A stretch of 64,000 bases of DNA from Hofstenia miamia (lineage: Eukaryota > Xenacoelomorpha > Acoela > Hofsteniidae): assembly GCA_900660155.1 (NCBI GenBank), contig CABFPE010000036.1, positions 685,897 to 749,896 of the forward strand, in the 5' to 3' direction. The translations under genes and the position numbers were made by a program. A model generated the notes under the pieces. The model searched no databases. It had not been told where the DNA came from and saw only the letters and a program-made list of their open reading frames with translations. Shown in pieces: positions 37,667 to 50,393 of this stretch. Each line of letters opens with the position of its first letter. Position 1 is the stretch's first letter.

Positions 37667-40600
37667 CTAAAATAGGGATTATAGTATTTCTTACAAATAT
37701 TTGAAAAAGGTAGCAATGATAAAGTTTAGTTATTAGCTGTGATAACCTTGTCTTCCACTAGCGCATTGTTCTCCTTTATTATATCCGGTTATTGAATCGA
37801 ATAAAGCATGCTCAAAGAATTGCATCATTCATTAATAATCAGAAGGCAATGCTGCTCTATCGAAACTATTCTTTGGGTTAAACACGTTTTACTATAAACC
37901 AGAAAGAAGACGATGAATCAAGTCTGCTGCTTAAAGACTTTCATTTGGATGCAATATATTGCATAAATGAGAATAATGCAGTGGATTGCAAGGCCACTAC
38001 AACTAGTGAAATACTCGCAGGGATATATTAGTGACAAAGTAAAAAGTTAAGATTGAATTAGCAGAAAATCTTTAGCAAGTTGAATTCTTTCATAAATTCT
38101 AAAATAGACTTGAACTAAATGGCTGTATTGCAATAATACAATAATAAAAAATTTAAGAAATGTGTCTGACAATACTGATAAATGAAATAAATTAGGTTAA
38201 GTAAGAATCAAATTTCCTGTATTGAATATTTATGATTTGAGGCCAAAGCAATGATTAGAAAACTTCAAAAATAGACTGAATTAACAGTACCATTCGTAGT
38301 AGTTCCTAGCTTTTCATCGTGTTTGGGTGTTAAAAACAATAAACTAGTTGATATTGCCAGAACAGTGATCCCTTTATGTCGGCTCTTAAGTGTAGTACAA
38401 TAATATTATGCAAGAAAATAAAGCAATATATTGTATTCGGTGATTTGAAGCACAGGTAAAAACAAGAACATTCTCAATAATTGAGTTGAAATTTGAAATA
38501 GATGGCAACCTAACAAAATGACACAAAAGGCAATATTTGAATCGCCATCTATCGGAAATTGTAAAAAAACTTTTGTTTTATAGAAAACGAAAAGAAAAAT
38601 AAATGGATAAAAATGAAAATGATTGCACTTAAAGAAATCAAATTTAAAGAAATAATTTGTTAGAAGAGCTAACAAAGGTTTATATACATATACATATATA
38701 TATATACATATAGTACTTAAAGTGAAACATCACACAGTAAATGAAGATAAAGTGCAAGGAGTAGAAGTGAGGAAAAAACGAAAATTGCTTTTAGATGTTG
38801 CAGCAATAACAATGGTTATATTAAAAGCATGTACACATTCTTTTTTAAATGTATAAGTGCGGAATTGACGATGGAAAAATGTGCTCTCCTGCTGAAGTGA
38901 ACATATGTAGCTGAAGTACATGAAAATAGACACTTTTTTAAAACAAAACAATTTCGCAAGAAACATATCTCATGCTTAGATAATAGAGTGGGAGTGGTTT
39001 AAAACCTATGCCAGCAACATTTAACCTTAACTATTTTGTTTTCTCTAAAATTCTTAAATTGCTTCATGTTAAGCAGAATTTTATATGCGTTTTTTTAAAT
39101 AGTTTTTATTGTACATAATGTAGTTTGTAATTTTTTAAATACGTTTATATTTGTAAATATGTTCTTTGCATATATATTGCATATTACAAACTGCCAATAA
39201 AACTTTTACTAGGCAAAAAATAGACCGCTCATGTTTTCTTCAGGCGCGGCGAACACAATGTCGCGTCGAAACAGTAATGTCGCAAAAGTAAGAGAATTAA
39301 ATGTGAAATGAAAGGTGAAAATTCTCGTCTGCTTTCAGTTTTTAGATATTTTTAGTTGGTAAATTATTATTATTAGTGTTTAAAAATTGTTTATAGAAAT
39401 CACAAATTGTAAAAAATGTCTGCGTTACTTAGGGTTAGAGCTACAATCGCTTCAAAATGTTCATACTAAAACAAACAATTAAAATAGAAAAGTACGTTGT
39501 AAAATTAGTTAAAACTTGGCAGTGTAAAAGAGGCAGCAAATTTGATTTTTATGACGTTAATGTTGAGTAAAGAAGTTAAATTATGTTTCTACGTAACTGC
39601 ACTGGTTGTTGAAGAGGTTTTCACCTCATTGACATGGTCGTATAGTATGTAGGTTTGAATGAGTAACAAATTTTTACTTTCACATTCGTAATTACTAAGA
39701 TTTTTTGAGATAATAGTTTCTTACAATGATGCACTCATCCACGAATGAGAATGCCATTGTACCCAGTGTTGGTAAAGATTCAGGCAAATATTTTTCCTAT
39801 TATTCTATTAAAGTTTTCCTTGTTTAATGTCAATGGTTTACTAAACCTTTAGCAAAACTGGACATTAAATGAAACTTTATACGCAGCATGACCCAATAGA
39901 TTTATATTCCAGCCATTAAACTTAGGAGCATTGGTTGTTTTGGAAATGTGCTTTTTATTTTTAAATTAACTCTGTAATAAAATTCAATCTCTGATTAGTG
40001 ATATCTAAGAGCTTAGCAGACACCGGTAACTTGCCACCAGAGTGCGTATTGGGTTGTATTCACAACTTTTCACGAGCAAATTTTGCCTAAATCTTCCCAA
40101 AACGCAACTTTTGTTCACCACGGAGAGTTTTAAGCAAAATTTCAACAGATTTCGTATCAAGGTTTGTTTAAACTGTAGGTGTAGTTGAATTTAGACTCAT
40201 GGTCAGCGAACTCACCTTATGTGAAACTCAGACTCAATTTCAAGGACGGATTATGCTGGTCAATAGAAACAACTTAATCAATTTTGAAACACATTCAAGT
40301 AAAATTGCAGCAGTTCTTGGAATCCCGGAACTTCGGAAATATCTTACATAAGTGTTATTATTGGGGAGCAACAAGACGATAACAGGAAGAATTTGAAAAC
40401 TGCATCACATAAGAAAGAACCACTTGTTTCATGTGATATTGAGTGTACATTCTTCTCTTTGGGAGAACATACAATTGCTACATAATGTGCTGATTTTGCT
40501 GAGGAATAATAAAATTTCTTCGTTTATCTTTTTCTAACTCCATTATTTGAAAATTTTTACGTTTTTTATCGTAATTTATTTCATTTTGTACGCAACGAAA

Positions 40601-42625
40601 TCCGCCTTCTGCTTGCCACCTTTGAATTTGTTATACGATCCAAAGCCATGCAGCCTTTGGCCGCGGGTATAAATCGAAACAAATATATTTGAAATGTATA
40701 AAAGAGATCTTACAAGAAATCACTTGAACCGAATTAATGACCGAACATTTGACACCTCTAATTAGTTATATATACATTAGTGATGTGTGGGTGCGAGTAC
40801 TACCCACAGGTACCCGAGCTTACCTGCATAATTATAATTATTATCGGGTACGGGGGGGTACGAAGCTTTCAATTCCACATTGTGTATTTTAAATAAGATT
40901 TCGATCAAATAATTAATTTATAAATAATGTGTGGAACCAACTGCCATATAATGAAGTTTGATTGGACATTTTTGAATTGTTTAATAGCAGCAAAGAAAAA
41001 TTCACTCTCATGTACGAAGGACACGGATAAAAATTTCTCTCGGGGAACGGGTGTGTACGGTAAGTTGACTCGATTCTCGAGTGGAGTAGAGTTGGATTTC
41101 GAATCTCGAGTCCAAGTACGAAAAACTAAATTCGAGCAGTTACATTTGTAATTGGCTAAAAATTTGTAATTGACAATTATTGTATATAGATATAGCATTA
41201 AGCAATCAATGTTAATATTGTTAACCTTAAACAGAATGGCGCTCAGTTTAAAGGACAAACCGTTTTGTCAAATTTACAAGAATTTTCCACAAGGATACAA
41301 CCAAATTTGAAAATCTTGGGGCATAGGTGGGTCTATTGATGAACATACTTTAATGCAATGTTGAAGATTTCTAATAAAGCGTATTGCTGTGGCAGAAGTT
41401 GTTGAAAATATTAACAAGTTTTCTTTGAAAATTTCTAATTTTTGAAAAAAATTTAAATTCTCACTATACTTAGTGTTCATATGTTTAAAACGTTTTGAGC
41501 TCATGGAGGCAACAAAGAACTTTGACTGTTTCTTGAAATGTGCAAAGATATTCCAAACCCGTCGAAACGTGCCGTGTGCAAAGTCAGATTAAGCATAACA
41601 TTAATGGTTTATGAGTTGTAAACGTTTAAAATGTGGTATAGGATCATGAAAAATTCTCAAAAAAATCCCCAGGCTGTTTAAGATTAAATTGAAGAAAGAA
41701 TGACCTGTCAAATATCACTTGAATAAGTGTGAAGTTTGTTTACCAACATGAAATCGTGACCTTTGGTAATGAAGTCTTAATATAACTTTTTCGAAAGACT
41801 AGATAATGAAACTCTATGTTAAAAATTTAAAAGGGAGAGGCTATCAAAGTAATATCAATCAATTCTAGCAATTTGATGTTAGTAACGATCATTCGATAGA
41901 CAATACGACTCAACCCCAATGATTCTGAAAGAAATTTTTCCTTTAGAAAATTATATTACATTAAGCAAACATACACTGTACTATTCAAATAAATATCTGT
42001 TAAATGTGTGGATTTCGTATATTTGGTTAGGTTAGGTGAATGACTTGTTTTATTGACAAGTAAAATAATTGGTTAAACTTTGTTAAAGGTTTCTACAGTA
42101 GTAAATAGTATATTAATTAATTTATATACAGATATTAAAAATGCCAAGTAGATGAAATATTTCTTGTCACATAAATTATAAATTCAGCACATGGCAGTTT
42201 CTTATCAGAAAAAATACTGATACAATTTTGTAAATATTTCCAGTTGACATTCAAATACAATTAAATTAGAATCCCTATCTAACTATAGCTGTAGACATAA
42301 AGTTAACAATAAATCAAACAGCTATATCATAATCTGAATAGCGCCGGCGTGATGGCGCCTATTAAGTTTTATGATAGAAAGGAATGTCACGCATTATTCC
42401 CTTCCGAAATACGAAGTAACACTAAAAATACAATTACTGACAAATAACCATTTCAATGTAATACACTGTAGCGGAGGTGGAGGCGCGTGGAGGCAATAGA
42501 ATGGACAGACGGATTCCAATAGTCTTAGAGATAAAAGACATATATTCGAAAGAGCAAATGCGATGTTTCGTTTGGGACTATTTTGGTAGATTCAAGCGCA
42601 TTAAAACAACTTCAACGCACCCTAT
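37667..42625. other. probable ERG 5' intron or intergenic DNA
   Basis: No exon is recognised. Minor items: TA/CATA-rich tract at about 38682-38712; a lone CAGTGTTGG end at 39763 with no partner; a GC-balanced 30-codon open stretch on the minus strand at about 40593-40685 (RGQRLHGFGSYNKFKGGKQK and a stop) that is not recognised; and a repeat-like patch at 40779-41110. Confidence 0.5.
40779..41110. repeat. fragment of a GTACCC-rich interspersed repeat
   Basis: The tract has repeated GGTACCCG-type words and a 7-base G run near 40852, followed by repeated CTCGAGT and CGATTC words at 41060-41110. It opens TAGTGATGTGTGGGTGCG, which resembles the ends of some hAT families. No opposite terminus or target duplication was found, so it is probably truncated. 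Confidence 0.3.
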
Positions 42626-42985
42626 TTATTGAACATGCCAATTCTGCGTGTATACAACATTTATATTTAGGTTCAGTGAAACTTCAGTCAAAATAACTGC
42701 ATTAAATTGCTTAAAACGAAGATAATGAGCGTCGTAATCAGTGTGTCGGCATGTTTTTATCACCACCAGATAGAGGAGTGTCTCCTTCCATTTACATTCA
42801 TAAACCGCGATCTGGTGCTGCCCATTGAGACGATCACTGACTTTGTGCACGGCATACCTCAATGGGTGTTGAAGGACTATCTACATATCAAGAAACAGTT
42901 AAAGTTCGTTGTTTATCCCATTGACTATAAATCTTATATTTCTAGAGAATTTAAAATTTTTCATATTTTTTATGCAAAATCGTAA
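42626..42985. other. GC-balanced segment open on both strands, unrecognised
   Basis: A plus-strand frame (42707-42985) reads CFYHHQIEECLLPFTFINRD and LPIETITDFVHGIPQWVLKD; a minus-strand frame (42862-42626) reads KVSDRLNGQHQIAVYECKWK. Both have coding-like codon choice between 42710 and 42900, which stands out from the AT-rich flanks. On the minus strand an acceptor-like CTGTTTCTTGATATGTAG precedes the block. I cannot tell which strand codes, if either, and recognise no family. It might be a captured gene fragment or a repeat. Confidence 0.25.
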
Positions 42986-45412
42986 TCTTCTGAAGTACTT
43001 TAGGCACAGCAACATACTTTAGTACAAACTTTCAACATTAAATTCAAGTACGTTGACCAATAGGTGTGCCCATGCCTCACGATTTCCAGATTTCCTAATG
43101 GGCTTGGAGAATTTTTTTTATAAATGTCCGTTTAAATGGACATCAGGCTGCTTAAGGCTAAGGTCATCGTGATCATAATGTTTGGCTTTTCTAAAAATGT
43201 TTTTTTTTTATTTTGTAAATTTAAAATTTACAGTATTGAAAATTTGCCAATTATTGTGTCAAAATGACGTCAAAACATCAGAGAATTACGGTTAATCAAT
43301 TTGCGTTTATATTTACGTGTTAAACGGGGCGAAAAGCGGACCTAATTCCACCTCTGCATGATAGTGTATGCCTTGATCTCGCTATAATGGAAACTTAACA
43401 AATAATTTAAACTAATAACAATTAATCAGGGCAGCGAGTACGTAAAAGATCGAGCAGCTGCAATGATTTAAGCTGCTGTGGGATTAAGAAATAACTATTC
43501 AAACGCCGAGGTATACTAGGCTATAAAGCCAAGTCAACCAATTTGCATAGTGGAATATATATAATACAATTTCTATTTAGTTGAATATAGGGAAAACATC
43601 ACAACAACTTTAAAATTGTAACTATGCTACATCAACAATTAGGAAACTACGAGAGGTCACATTTTCTTAAAGAATTTGGCCGAGACAAGACAGTATATTA
43701 TTCATATATCGCAGATTTTTTCACCAAAAGCCATTTAACAATAACCTAAACTTGTAAAGCTTTACGGAGATCAAAGTAGAATTATGTAGATTAAAGTAGC
43801 CTTATGTTTTACCAGCAAACTTAATTTACTGTATCACTGAATGTACATTAGGGCACCCAAACTATACTGTTAATTCCGATAGCGTTTGTATTTTACAACT
43901 TGAGAATAGCTAGGAGACTAGAGTAAAAATTATCAAGCCTAGAATTCCACAAAACGGTCTCGATAGTCATACGGTCCCTCATAATTCTTTGATAAGGGAA
44001 TTAAAAATGAAGTAAATCAAATTATTCCAAACACCTCAGCGATAATTTGAATTCGAGACTAGCTAGGTTATAAGTGATTAAAATATTGCATTACAAGTAT
44101 TATAAATTACTGAATTATTCATGCTTAGCAGAGCCAACAAATGTTATCTATGCTAAACAAAGATTTATAACTGTAGCACTAGACTGAGTTCACTCTTTAT
44201 TAGCCGTAGCATATTTTTGTGACTTTGTACCAACTGTCCTCAAATTCTTCTTTAAAATGCTTTATATTTATTTCGAAACAAATTTACACAACGTTTGTAA
44301 ATTCTAACAGGGTTACTGTAAGAATAAGAACTAGGATTTTACGTGGCTAGGATTTTCTTCATTCCAGCTTCATAAAATTTTCTTGTCCCATACTCTCATT
44401 GATCCCACAGCATAACTTCAATTTTAAGTAAAATTAGTAAAAATTATGAGTAATATTCTGAAATTCGTGATTCTAGATTCTTCATTTTTTGGTCTCAGTC
44501 CCATTAAGTTTTTTGATCCAGGTTACAGTCCCATGGGACTAAACGGTTAAGCGGAACTCTAGTAAAAGCGAAGCTATTCCCACATAACGCAACAATTCAT
44601 TTATAAGAAAAATTGATTGAAAATAATTAAATAATCAATTCTGACAGTGACAGCGACTAGCCTACAACAATCCCTTATTGTGGAGTTTAGCAAACTAAAT
44701 GTTGTTGTAATGCTTTTTGAGAAACTAAGATATGCCTTGCAAGGGAAAGGCTAGCATAGCTGAGGGGGAAATATTCTGCAGCATTAATCATTCATGTTAA
44801 GAATTCAATTTATTCCTTAATTCCTGTAACATGTTACAGTTTTCGTTACAACTGACAAATAAAAACGCTCGTAATAAATACGTCATTAAATTTGTTTATT
44901 CCATATAACTATAATAACACTATTTCCACATGGAGGGGTTGATTCCGCTCTTATAAATATTCTAAGTTATAGATTTTCGAAAATCCTCAAAATTCTGTGT
45001 TTTTCTGACTTTTATTCGACCGGAGGGAGTTGATATTGAGCCCAACGCTTCCGTCGCTTTAAAACGTTAATGCCATTAGCTAAAATTTATCAATGGCTAA
45101 TAGCCATTGGCCAGCGATGATTCGACCGTTATTAGAAAAAAATATGCCTCGAGGTAGACAGCCAAAATGGGAAATTTTGTTACTAATGGGATTTTGGAAG
45201 TTTATAGTTCATTGGAAAGAGCAACACTAGAGGAAGGTTTCATCTGAAGGTCCAAAAGCCAAAAACCCAAGATCAAATTAGCCAGATCCAAAAAACGTAA
45301 AAAATTTGAAATTTTTTTGTCGAGTTGGCCGGATATAGCTCGATCAATTTTTGTCCAATATTAAAAATTTTTGCATGAGTATTTGAACCATCGATCGAAC
45401 TGTATTTTGCAT

Positions 45413-45533
45413 ATAAATTTAACATAGTAAGCATTAATCGGCCAGAATGCTGTCGATCAAGTACCCAGCAGTGAATAAACAAACTTGATCGACCAGTATT
45501 CTGGTCGATTACTGCTTACTATGTTAAATTTAT
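45413..45533. repeat. long near-perfect inverted repeat (hairpin)
   Basis: Left arm 45413-45461 and right arm 45484-45533 pair over about 49 bases with three mismatches and one bulge, leaving a 22-base loop. The outer 20 pairs (TAAATTTAACATAGTAAGCA) are perfect. A transcript from either strand would fold into a stem long enough for Dicer. It could also be a small foldback element. No flanking target duplication is clear. Confidence 0.85.
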
Positions 45534-46380
45534 TTTATAGATTGAGAAACAACCTGACCAAATTTGAAGCAATTTCACCCAACTCTTCTCTTGCTATAGG
45601 ACTTTTGTCAACAATATTTTCAACATTTTGATTATGACATGATGCGTTTTTGTTTCCTATTTCAACACTATATATCAGGTGTAAAGTAAATGGCCTCCCA
45701 TGCATACATTAACCAGGTTTTAGTCAATTCAAAAAGCATAATGAAACCTGTCATATTGAAATAGTCCAAAACTTCAGAAAATCCCCCATTTTTTGGCTAC
45801 CCAGTCATCAAATATCTAGTACATCCTGTTCTATAGGAAGGATTGTTTTTGTTACGTACAAAATTTCATACAAAAATCTTTTGTAGAAAAATTTCTATTA
45901 GCATGGAAGGAGGCGGGTTGAATTAACCCAATAGCGTTAAATTTTTACACGCAGTAACGTCATATATACATTATTCGTTTAGAAATAAAATGCATTTATT
46001 ACATACAGTCAACATTTTATACTTTTAAATTTTTTGCTTCAGGTAAGAAAAATGGCAAATGTCAGTGTTCAGTTGAATAGTTTTTTTGCAAAATTCAGTT
46101 TCTGTTCGTCAAAATATTAATCATACAGTCATCTTATCTCAAATGATAAAAAGAGTGGAAACAGGATGTTTGACTAATAAAAGGAACTTAGTATTCTTGA
46201 CAGAACTTAGCGCACTGTAGTTACTATAACCATGATATGTCACAAACATTGCTGTTAACTGAAAGTATAACTGAATCGATATTTTAAAGATTTGTAACCT
46301 CACAATATTATATAGGGACAACCAAAAACGCCGAGAGAAATCTCTTAGAAGGGCAAATATTTTTTTGCAAGTGTATATAC

Positions 46381-47023
46381 TTAACAGTTAGAACCTGTTT
46401 ACATTTTTACTACGTGGACACAGTTTGGGGTACTTTTTGTACCCCACAGATATTATTGAATAATATAAATAGTTTATTGCTTAAACAAGTTTTACAAAGA
46501 TGCGAGTTACACAAAACAGTTTCTCATTTGGTCAAATGAAGCATAATCTGATATTCAGCTTTCTTATGTTCTTTTGAGGGCCAACTCTGTCCAGCAATAC
46601 TTCGTCATCATAAGTAACTCATTTACGTCCTACGCAATATTTTATAGGAATGAGAAATGGTGTAAACAGACCTAGTTGTAACACGTATGTTGCGGGCCTA
46701 CCGGGCCCAGGTGGGCCACGGGCTGGGCCGTGGCGAAAAAATCATTATTGTGGGATGTGGAGGGGACTCGGCCAGAAATTCATGAACTATTGGTTGAAGC
46801 GAGGGATAAAAGGCTTTGGCTACTTTTGCAAAAGAATATATTTTAAATAATTTCTATGTATATTATGAGTTTGTTTCACGGATTGTGTTCAATAAGGCTC
46901 GTAATTAATATGGATTTTATTGTATTTCAATATAATTTGTTTATTAACAGCTTTGATAGTAAAATACCGACTATTTAACTAAAGATTGCGGGCCTAGGTT
47001 TGGCAATTAAGCAAAGTTGGACA
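46381..47023 (+). mobile_element. piggyBac-like element, left-end copy cut at an N
   Basis: Starts at a TTAA (46381-46384) followed by CAGTTAGAA and, at 46427-46445, the hairpin GGGGTACTTTTTGTACCCC. It is colinear with 47654-48290 apart from scattered changes and small indels, and it stops at the single N at 47024. The upstream flanks of the two copies differ, so they are separate insertions joined by the assembler, or the join is wrong. A GC-rich patch at 46690-46735 gives Gly/Pro-rich frames that are not convincing protein. Confidence 0.5.
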
Positions 47024-47024
47024 N
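47024..47024. other. single-N assembly join
   Basis: The left side ends inside a repeat (GTTGGACA) whose other copy continues at 48291, so the join happened within a repeated element. Confidence 0.85.
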
Positions 47025-47222
47025 TCAAGCTCTGCAAAACTACGGAAGTTAAGATCTAGATAAAATTGACTTATAAATTTGTTTTATGATTTTATTTTGG
47101 TTTTTATATGCTCAATATATTATACCACATGAATGAACTAAATTTGTAATCACTGTTTTGAAAATCATTAATGGCCTAATCTGGGCAACAGCTGTTACTA
47201 GAAACCACAAGCTTCGCATCCA

Positions 47223-47258
47223 GATCGAGGAGTTCGTAAATTTACGAACTCCTCGATC
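47223..47258. repeat. 36-base perfect palindrome
   Basis: GATCGAGGAGTTCGTAAA is followed directly by its exact reverse complement, with no loop. Pairing stops at both edges, which instead share the direct word ATCCAGAT. The central six bases are AAATTT. Confidence 0.95.
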
Positions 47259-48963
47259 CAGATTATACACAAATGTAAACATCGCAGAGATCCATGTAGT
47301 GTTATTAATTTTTTTAAAATATTTTTTACTTTTGCATCCCATAATCTTCCTGTATTTCAATAATTGTAATATTCATTTATTCTTGTATGCAAGGTTTGGC
47401 GCATTCGCACAACGTACCCTCTGATGCTGACGCATAGTTTGAATTACTCAGTGTTTACTTTTCGAATATAGTAAGAATCAGGGGTGCCGTTTATGGTATG
47501 ACCATATATGGTAGCAGTCCATAATGGCCATATTTTAACTTTCGTCCATATATTATGGCCATTATGTAAAATATGGTGAATGACGGTGACGAAATATACG
47601 TAGAACGCATGTGGTAATACGTAATGCCAATTAAATGTAGTGATTTCTAATATTTAACAGTTAGAAGCGGTTTACTTTTTTACTACGTGGACACGGTTTG
47701 GGGTACTTTTTGTACCCCACAGATATTGAATAATACAAATAGTTTACGGCTTAAACAAGTTTTACAAAAATGCGAGTTACACAAAACAGTTTCTCATTTG
47801 GTCAAATGAAGCATAATCTGATATTCAGCTTTCTTATGTTTTTTGAGGGCCGGTCCTGTCCAGCAATACTTCGCTATCATAAGTGACTCACTTACGCCCT
47901 ACGCAATATTTCGTAGGAATGAGCAATGGTGTAAACAGGCCTAGTTGTAACACGTATGTTGCGGGCCTACCGGGCCACAGGCTGGCCCGAGGCGAAAAAA
48001 TCATTATTGTGGGATGTGGAGGGGAATTGGCCAGAAATTCATGAACTACTGGTTGAAGTGAGGGCCAAAGGGCTTTGGCTGCTTTTGCAAAAGAATACAT
48101 TTTAAATAACTTCAATGTATATTATGAGTTTGTTTTACGGATTGTGTTCAATAAGGCTCGTAATTAATATGGACTTTATTGTATTTCAATATAATTTGTT
48201 TGTTAACACCTTTGATTGTTTTTAGTAAAATACGGACTATTTAACTAAAGATTGCGGGACTAGGTTTGGCAATTAAGCCAAGTTGGACACGTCTGCCGAA
48301 CTGATCCAGACCAATTTTGAGACAGTACGTGAGCTGTGGGTTTGGGTCAGGCTAAAAACAGCGAGCCTCTACCTCTACAGCTTGGGCATAGAAAATTTTA
48401 AGGATTTTCTTGAATTTTCTAAGTAATTTAAAATACAAAAGAAAGCTCCGCCAGATTTATCATTAACCAATCCTCCTCGAATCGAATCATAAAAAACTAT
48501 AAAACTCCATTAAAAAGTCATGAAGACACTTTAGAATCCTACTTTTTGCTAAAAAAAATCGTTTGAGTACTAATTGTAAAGGTCAAAGTATTGCCTGTTT
48601 TCATATGTTATGGTTCTGATAATGATGGCAAACTCTAGTCGTTCTTGAATGCTATGAAGGAGTGAAATCATACTTTTGAATTTATTTTTCGAAACCTCCT
48701 ACATAATGTTTTATACAAATGAGTATGCAAACGACTACCCAGTCAAAAATCAAGTTTCGCAAATGCATCCTAATTCATCCTATTGATGTCGCAGGTGTCT
48801 CATATCCTAGTGAGACGCTTTTAGGATGCTGATGTTCTGCAGATGTCTCATTAGGTTATTGCTGATACATCTCATGAGATTACATTGAGATGCCACTTCA
48901 GAATTAGTGTATAATTAAAGCAATGTAAAAATAATCTATGCAAAATGTCAGCAGTAACTGAGA

Positions 48964-48964
48964 N
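48964..48964. other. single-N assembly join
   Basis: One undetermined base inside the 2-kb piggyBac-like candidate. Unlike the other three joins, no duplicated tract ending at it was noticed. Confidence 0.8.
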
Positions 48965-49207
48965 TGCAGTGGAATGCTAAATTTAATGATTATACCTACC
49001 AATAACTCTGTTTTAAATCCTTACCTCATTATAATAATCGTATCTAGTTATTTGAGCATAATTTTGCCGGATCTAGCCATTGAAATGAAAAACATTCCAG
49101 ACCACATCCTATCCATAACTGCAAAGAAGAACCTTCATGCTAAGTTTGTCTCATTAATTCCTTTCTATCTGATATACATGTATCAATTTCGTAATATCAA
49201 ATATTTT

Positions 49208-49325
49208 ATCGTAAAATGCAAAAATGCTAGGCCTACTTCTTTTTCAAAAAGGTCGTATTATTGTTGAATATCCGTCTACAACAACTTTTGAAAGGTGTTT
49301 TTTGCAAAAGAATATTCCAATATTT
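49208..49325 (+). repeat. interspersed repeat segment, copy 1
   Basis: About 115 bases here (from ATCGTAAAATGCAAAAATGC through GGTGTTTTTTGCAAAA) recur nearly unchanged at 57811-57925. The segment lies inside the piggyBac-like candidate, so the second copy may be a fragment of the same family. Confidence 0.85.
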
Positions 49326-49904
49326 TTATTCATTTTGAAGTCAGTCATTCTAGAATACATTCTTAGACAAAGCTATCTGTTTATATAATTTAACTATAAA
49401 ATATTGTGTAGCACACTACATTTTTCAAGATGGAAGAGTCAATCTAATTAGTCAGAATGTCTGGGGTACAAAAAGTACCCCAAACTGTCTCTACGTAGTA
49501 TACAACAATATTTCAGGTCGTTGTGCTCAAATTATGTTGAAACTTTAAAATATAGTATTTCTATGATTTTCATGAAAAGTCAATCAATATCAATAAGTTA
49601 TATATAAATCTTTCCAAACTGTTGAAGAATTAAAAGCTCTGGGGTACGAAAAGTACCCCAAACCGTCGTTAACTGTTAAAAACTACTTGCATGTTCAAAA
49701 CATTTTTAATAGTACATGTATATCTCACATATATACATCTATATACATTAGAATTGATAAATGGAAACATCAATTTCATACAGTAGAAATATTTTCCAAT
49801 AGATTTTACGTAATTAATACTAACTGCATTTTAAATTTCAAGTGTATATAAAAAATTTGGCGTTTCGATTTTATTAAACTAATCAATTCAATCAACTTGC
49901 TATG

Positions 49905-49947
49905 AAAGGGGGTGGGGCAGCTGCCCCCTCTTTGCCACCCCCTCTTT
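49905..49947. repeat. GC-rich hairpin
   Basis: A core palindrome GGGGCAGCTGCCCC (49914-49927) is bracketed by GGGGGTGG and CCACCCCC words that also pair. The tract is strikingly GC-rich for this window and lies about 225 bases right of the piggyBac-like end. Probably the end of a degraded repeat. Confidence 0.6.
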
Positions 49948-50084
49948 CTCGCGACGTCATTATATATGTCGTTTGTGTATTCGTGCATTGTGGCAGTATA
50001 TTGATCATATCCTTAACAAAAACAGTGGAAATGGTTTACGACTTCCACAAATGCTAAATTCAAAGAAACAAGTAAAATATCTTA

Positions 50085-50393
50085 ATGAAACCATTCAAAA
50101 GTAAAAGTAAACAGTCAATAAAAATCTGTGCATCCAACAATTTTGCAAATGGGATACACCCACGCTTAACGTCTGATGGAATAACAAAACAACACAATGA
50201 GTCATTAGCAGCAATAGCACACAATCACAAAGAAGTGAACACTGGCATTATACACATGGGGAATACCTCGACCTTTTCAATTATAGAAAGATTAGCACAT
50301 TTCAATGGCTGTAGACAAAATAATGTGAATGACATCTGCAGGACAAAAAATATTAGTACCCTGGGAAGTTTCGAGATTAAATGTCGTAAGTAG
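50085..50393 (+). CDS. unrecognised ORF or exon ending at a donor-like site
   Basis: This 102-codon ORF starts MKPFKSKSKQSIKICASNNF and has a His/Asn-rich polar middle (AAIAHNHKEVNTGIIHMGN) without hydrophobic runs. Codon use is more even than in nearby chance frames. A GTAAGT at 50386-50391 could end the exon after SFEIKC, but the inverted-repeat element that begins at 50393 abuts this site, so the donor may be coincidence. No family is recognised. It could be an exon of an unknown gene or remnant coding DNA of a transposon. Confidence 0.25.
   Translation: MKPFKSKSKQSIKICASNNFANGIHPRLTSDGITKQHNESLAAIAHNHKEVNTGIIHMGNTSTFSIIERLAHFNGCRQNNVNDICRTKNISTLGSFEIKCRK

Larger units (their letters stand above)
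47654..49679. mobile_element. piggyBac-like non-autonomous element, about 2 kb, containing an assembly gap
   Basis: It is bounded by TTAA at 47654-47657 and 49676-49679. Inside each TTAA comes CAGTTA in inverted orientation, then a GGTTTGGGGTAC block with the hairpin GGGGTACTTTTTGTACCCC (47700-47718) or its near-copy at 49641-49659. A third hairpin copy at 49463-49481 lies inside the right end, preceded on the same strand by TACTACGTAGAGACAG, which matches TACTACGTGGACACGG at the left end. TTAA flanks plus subterminal palindromes fit piggyBac-type elements. No transposase is recognised, and the N at 48964 means the two ends may not belong together. Confidence 0.5.

Noticed and set aside
37920-38040. 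40-codon open stretch (KEDDESSLLLKDF)
   Set aside because: Length is within chance and there is no donor or family match.
46650-48115. Gly/Pro/Trp-rich ORFs (46650-46850 plus, 47888-48115 minus)
   Set aside because: They translate a GC-rich patch of a repeat, differ between the two copies and match no transposase motif.
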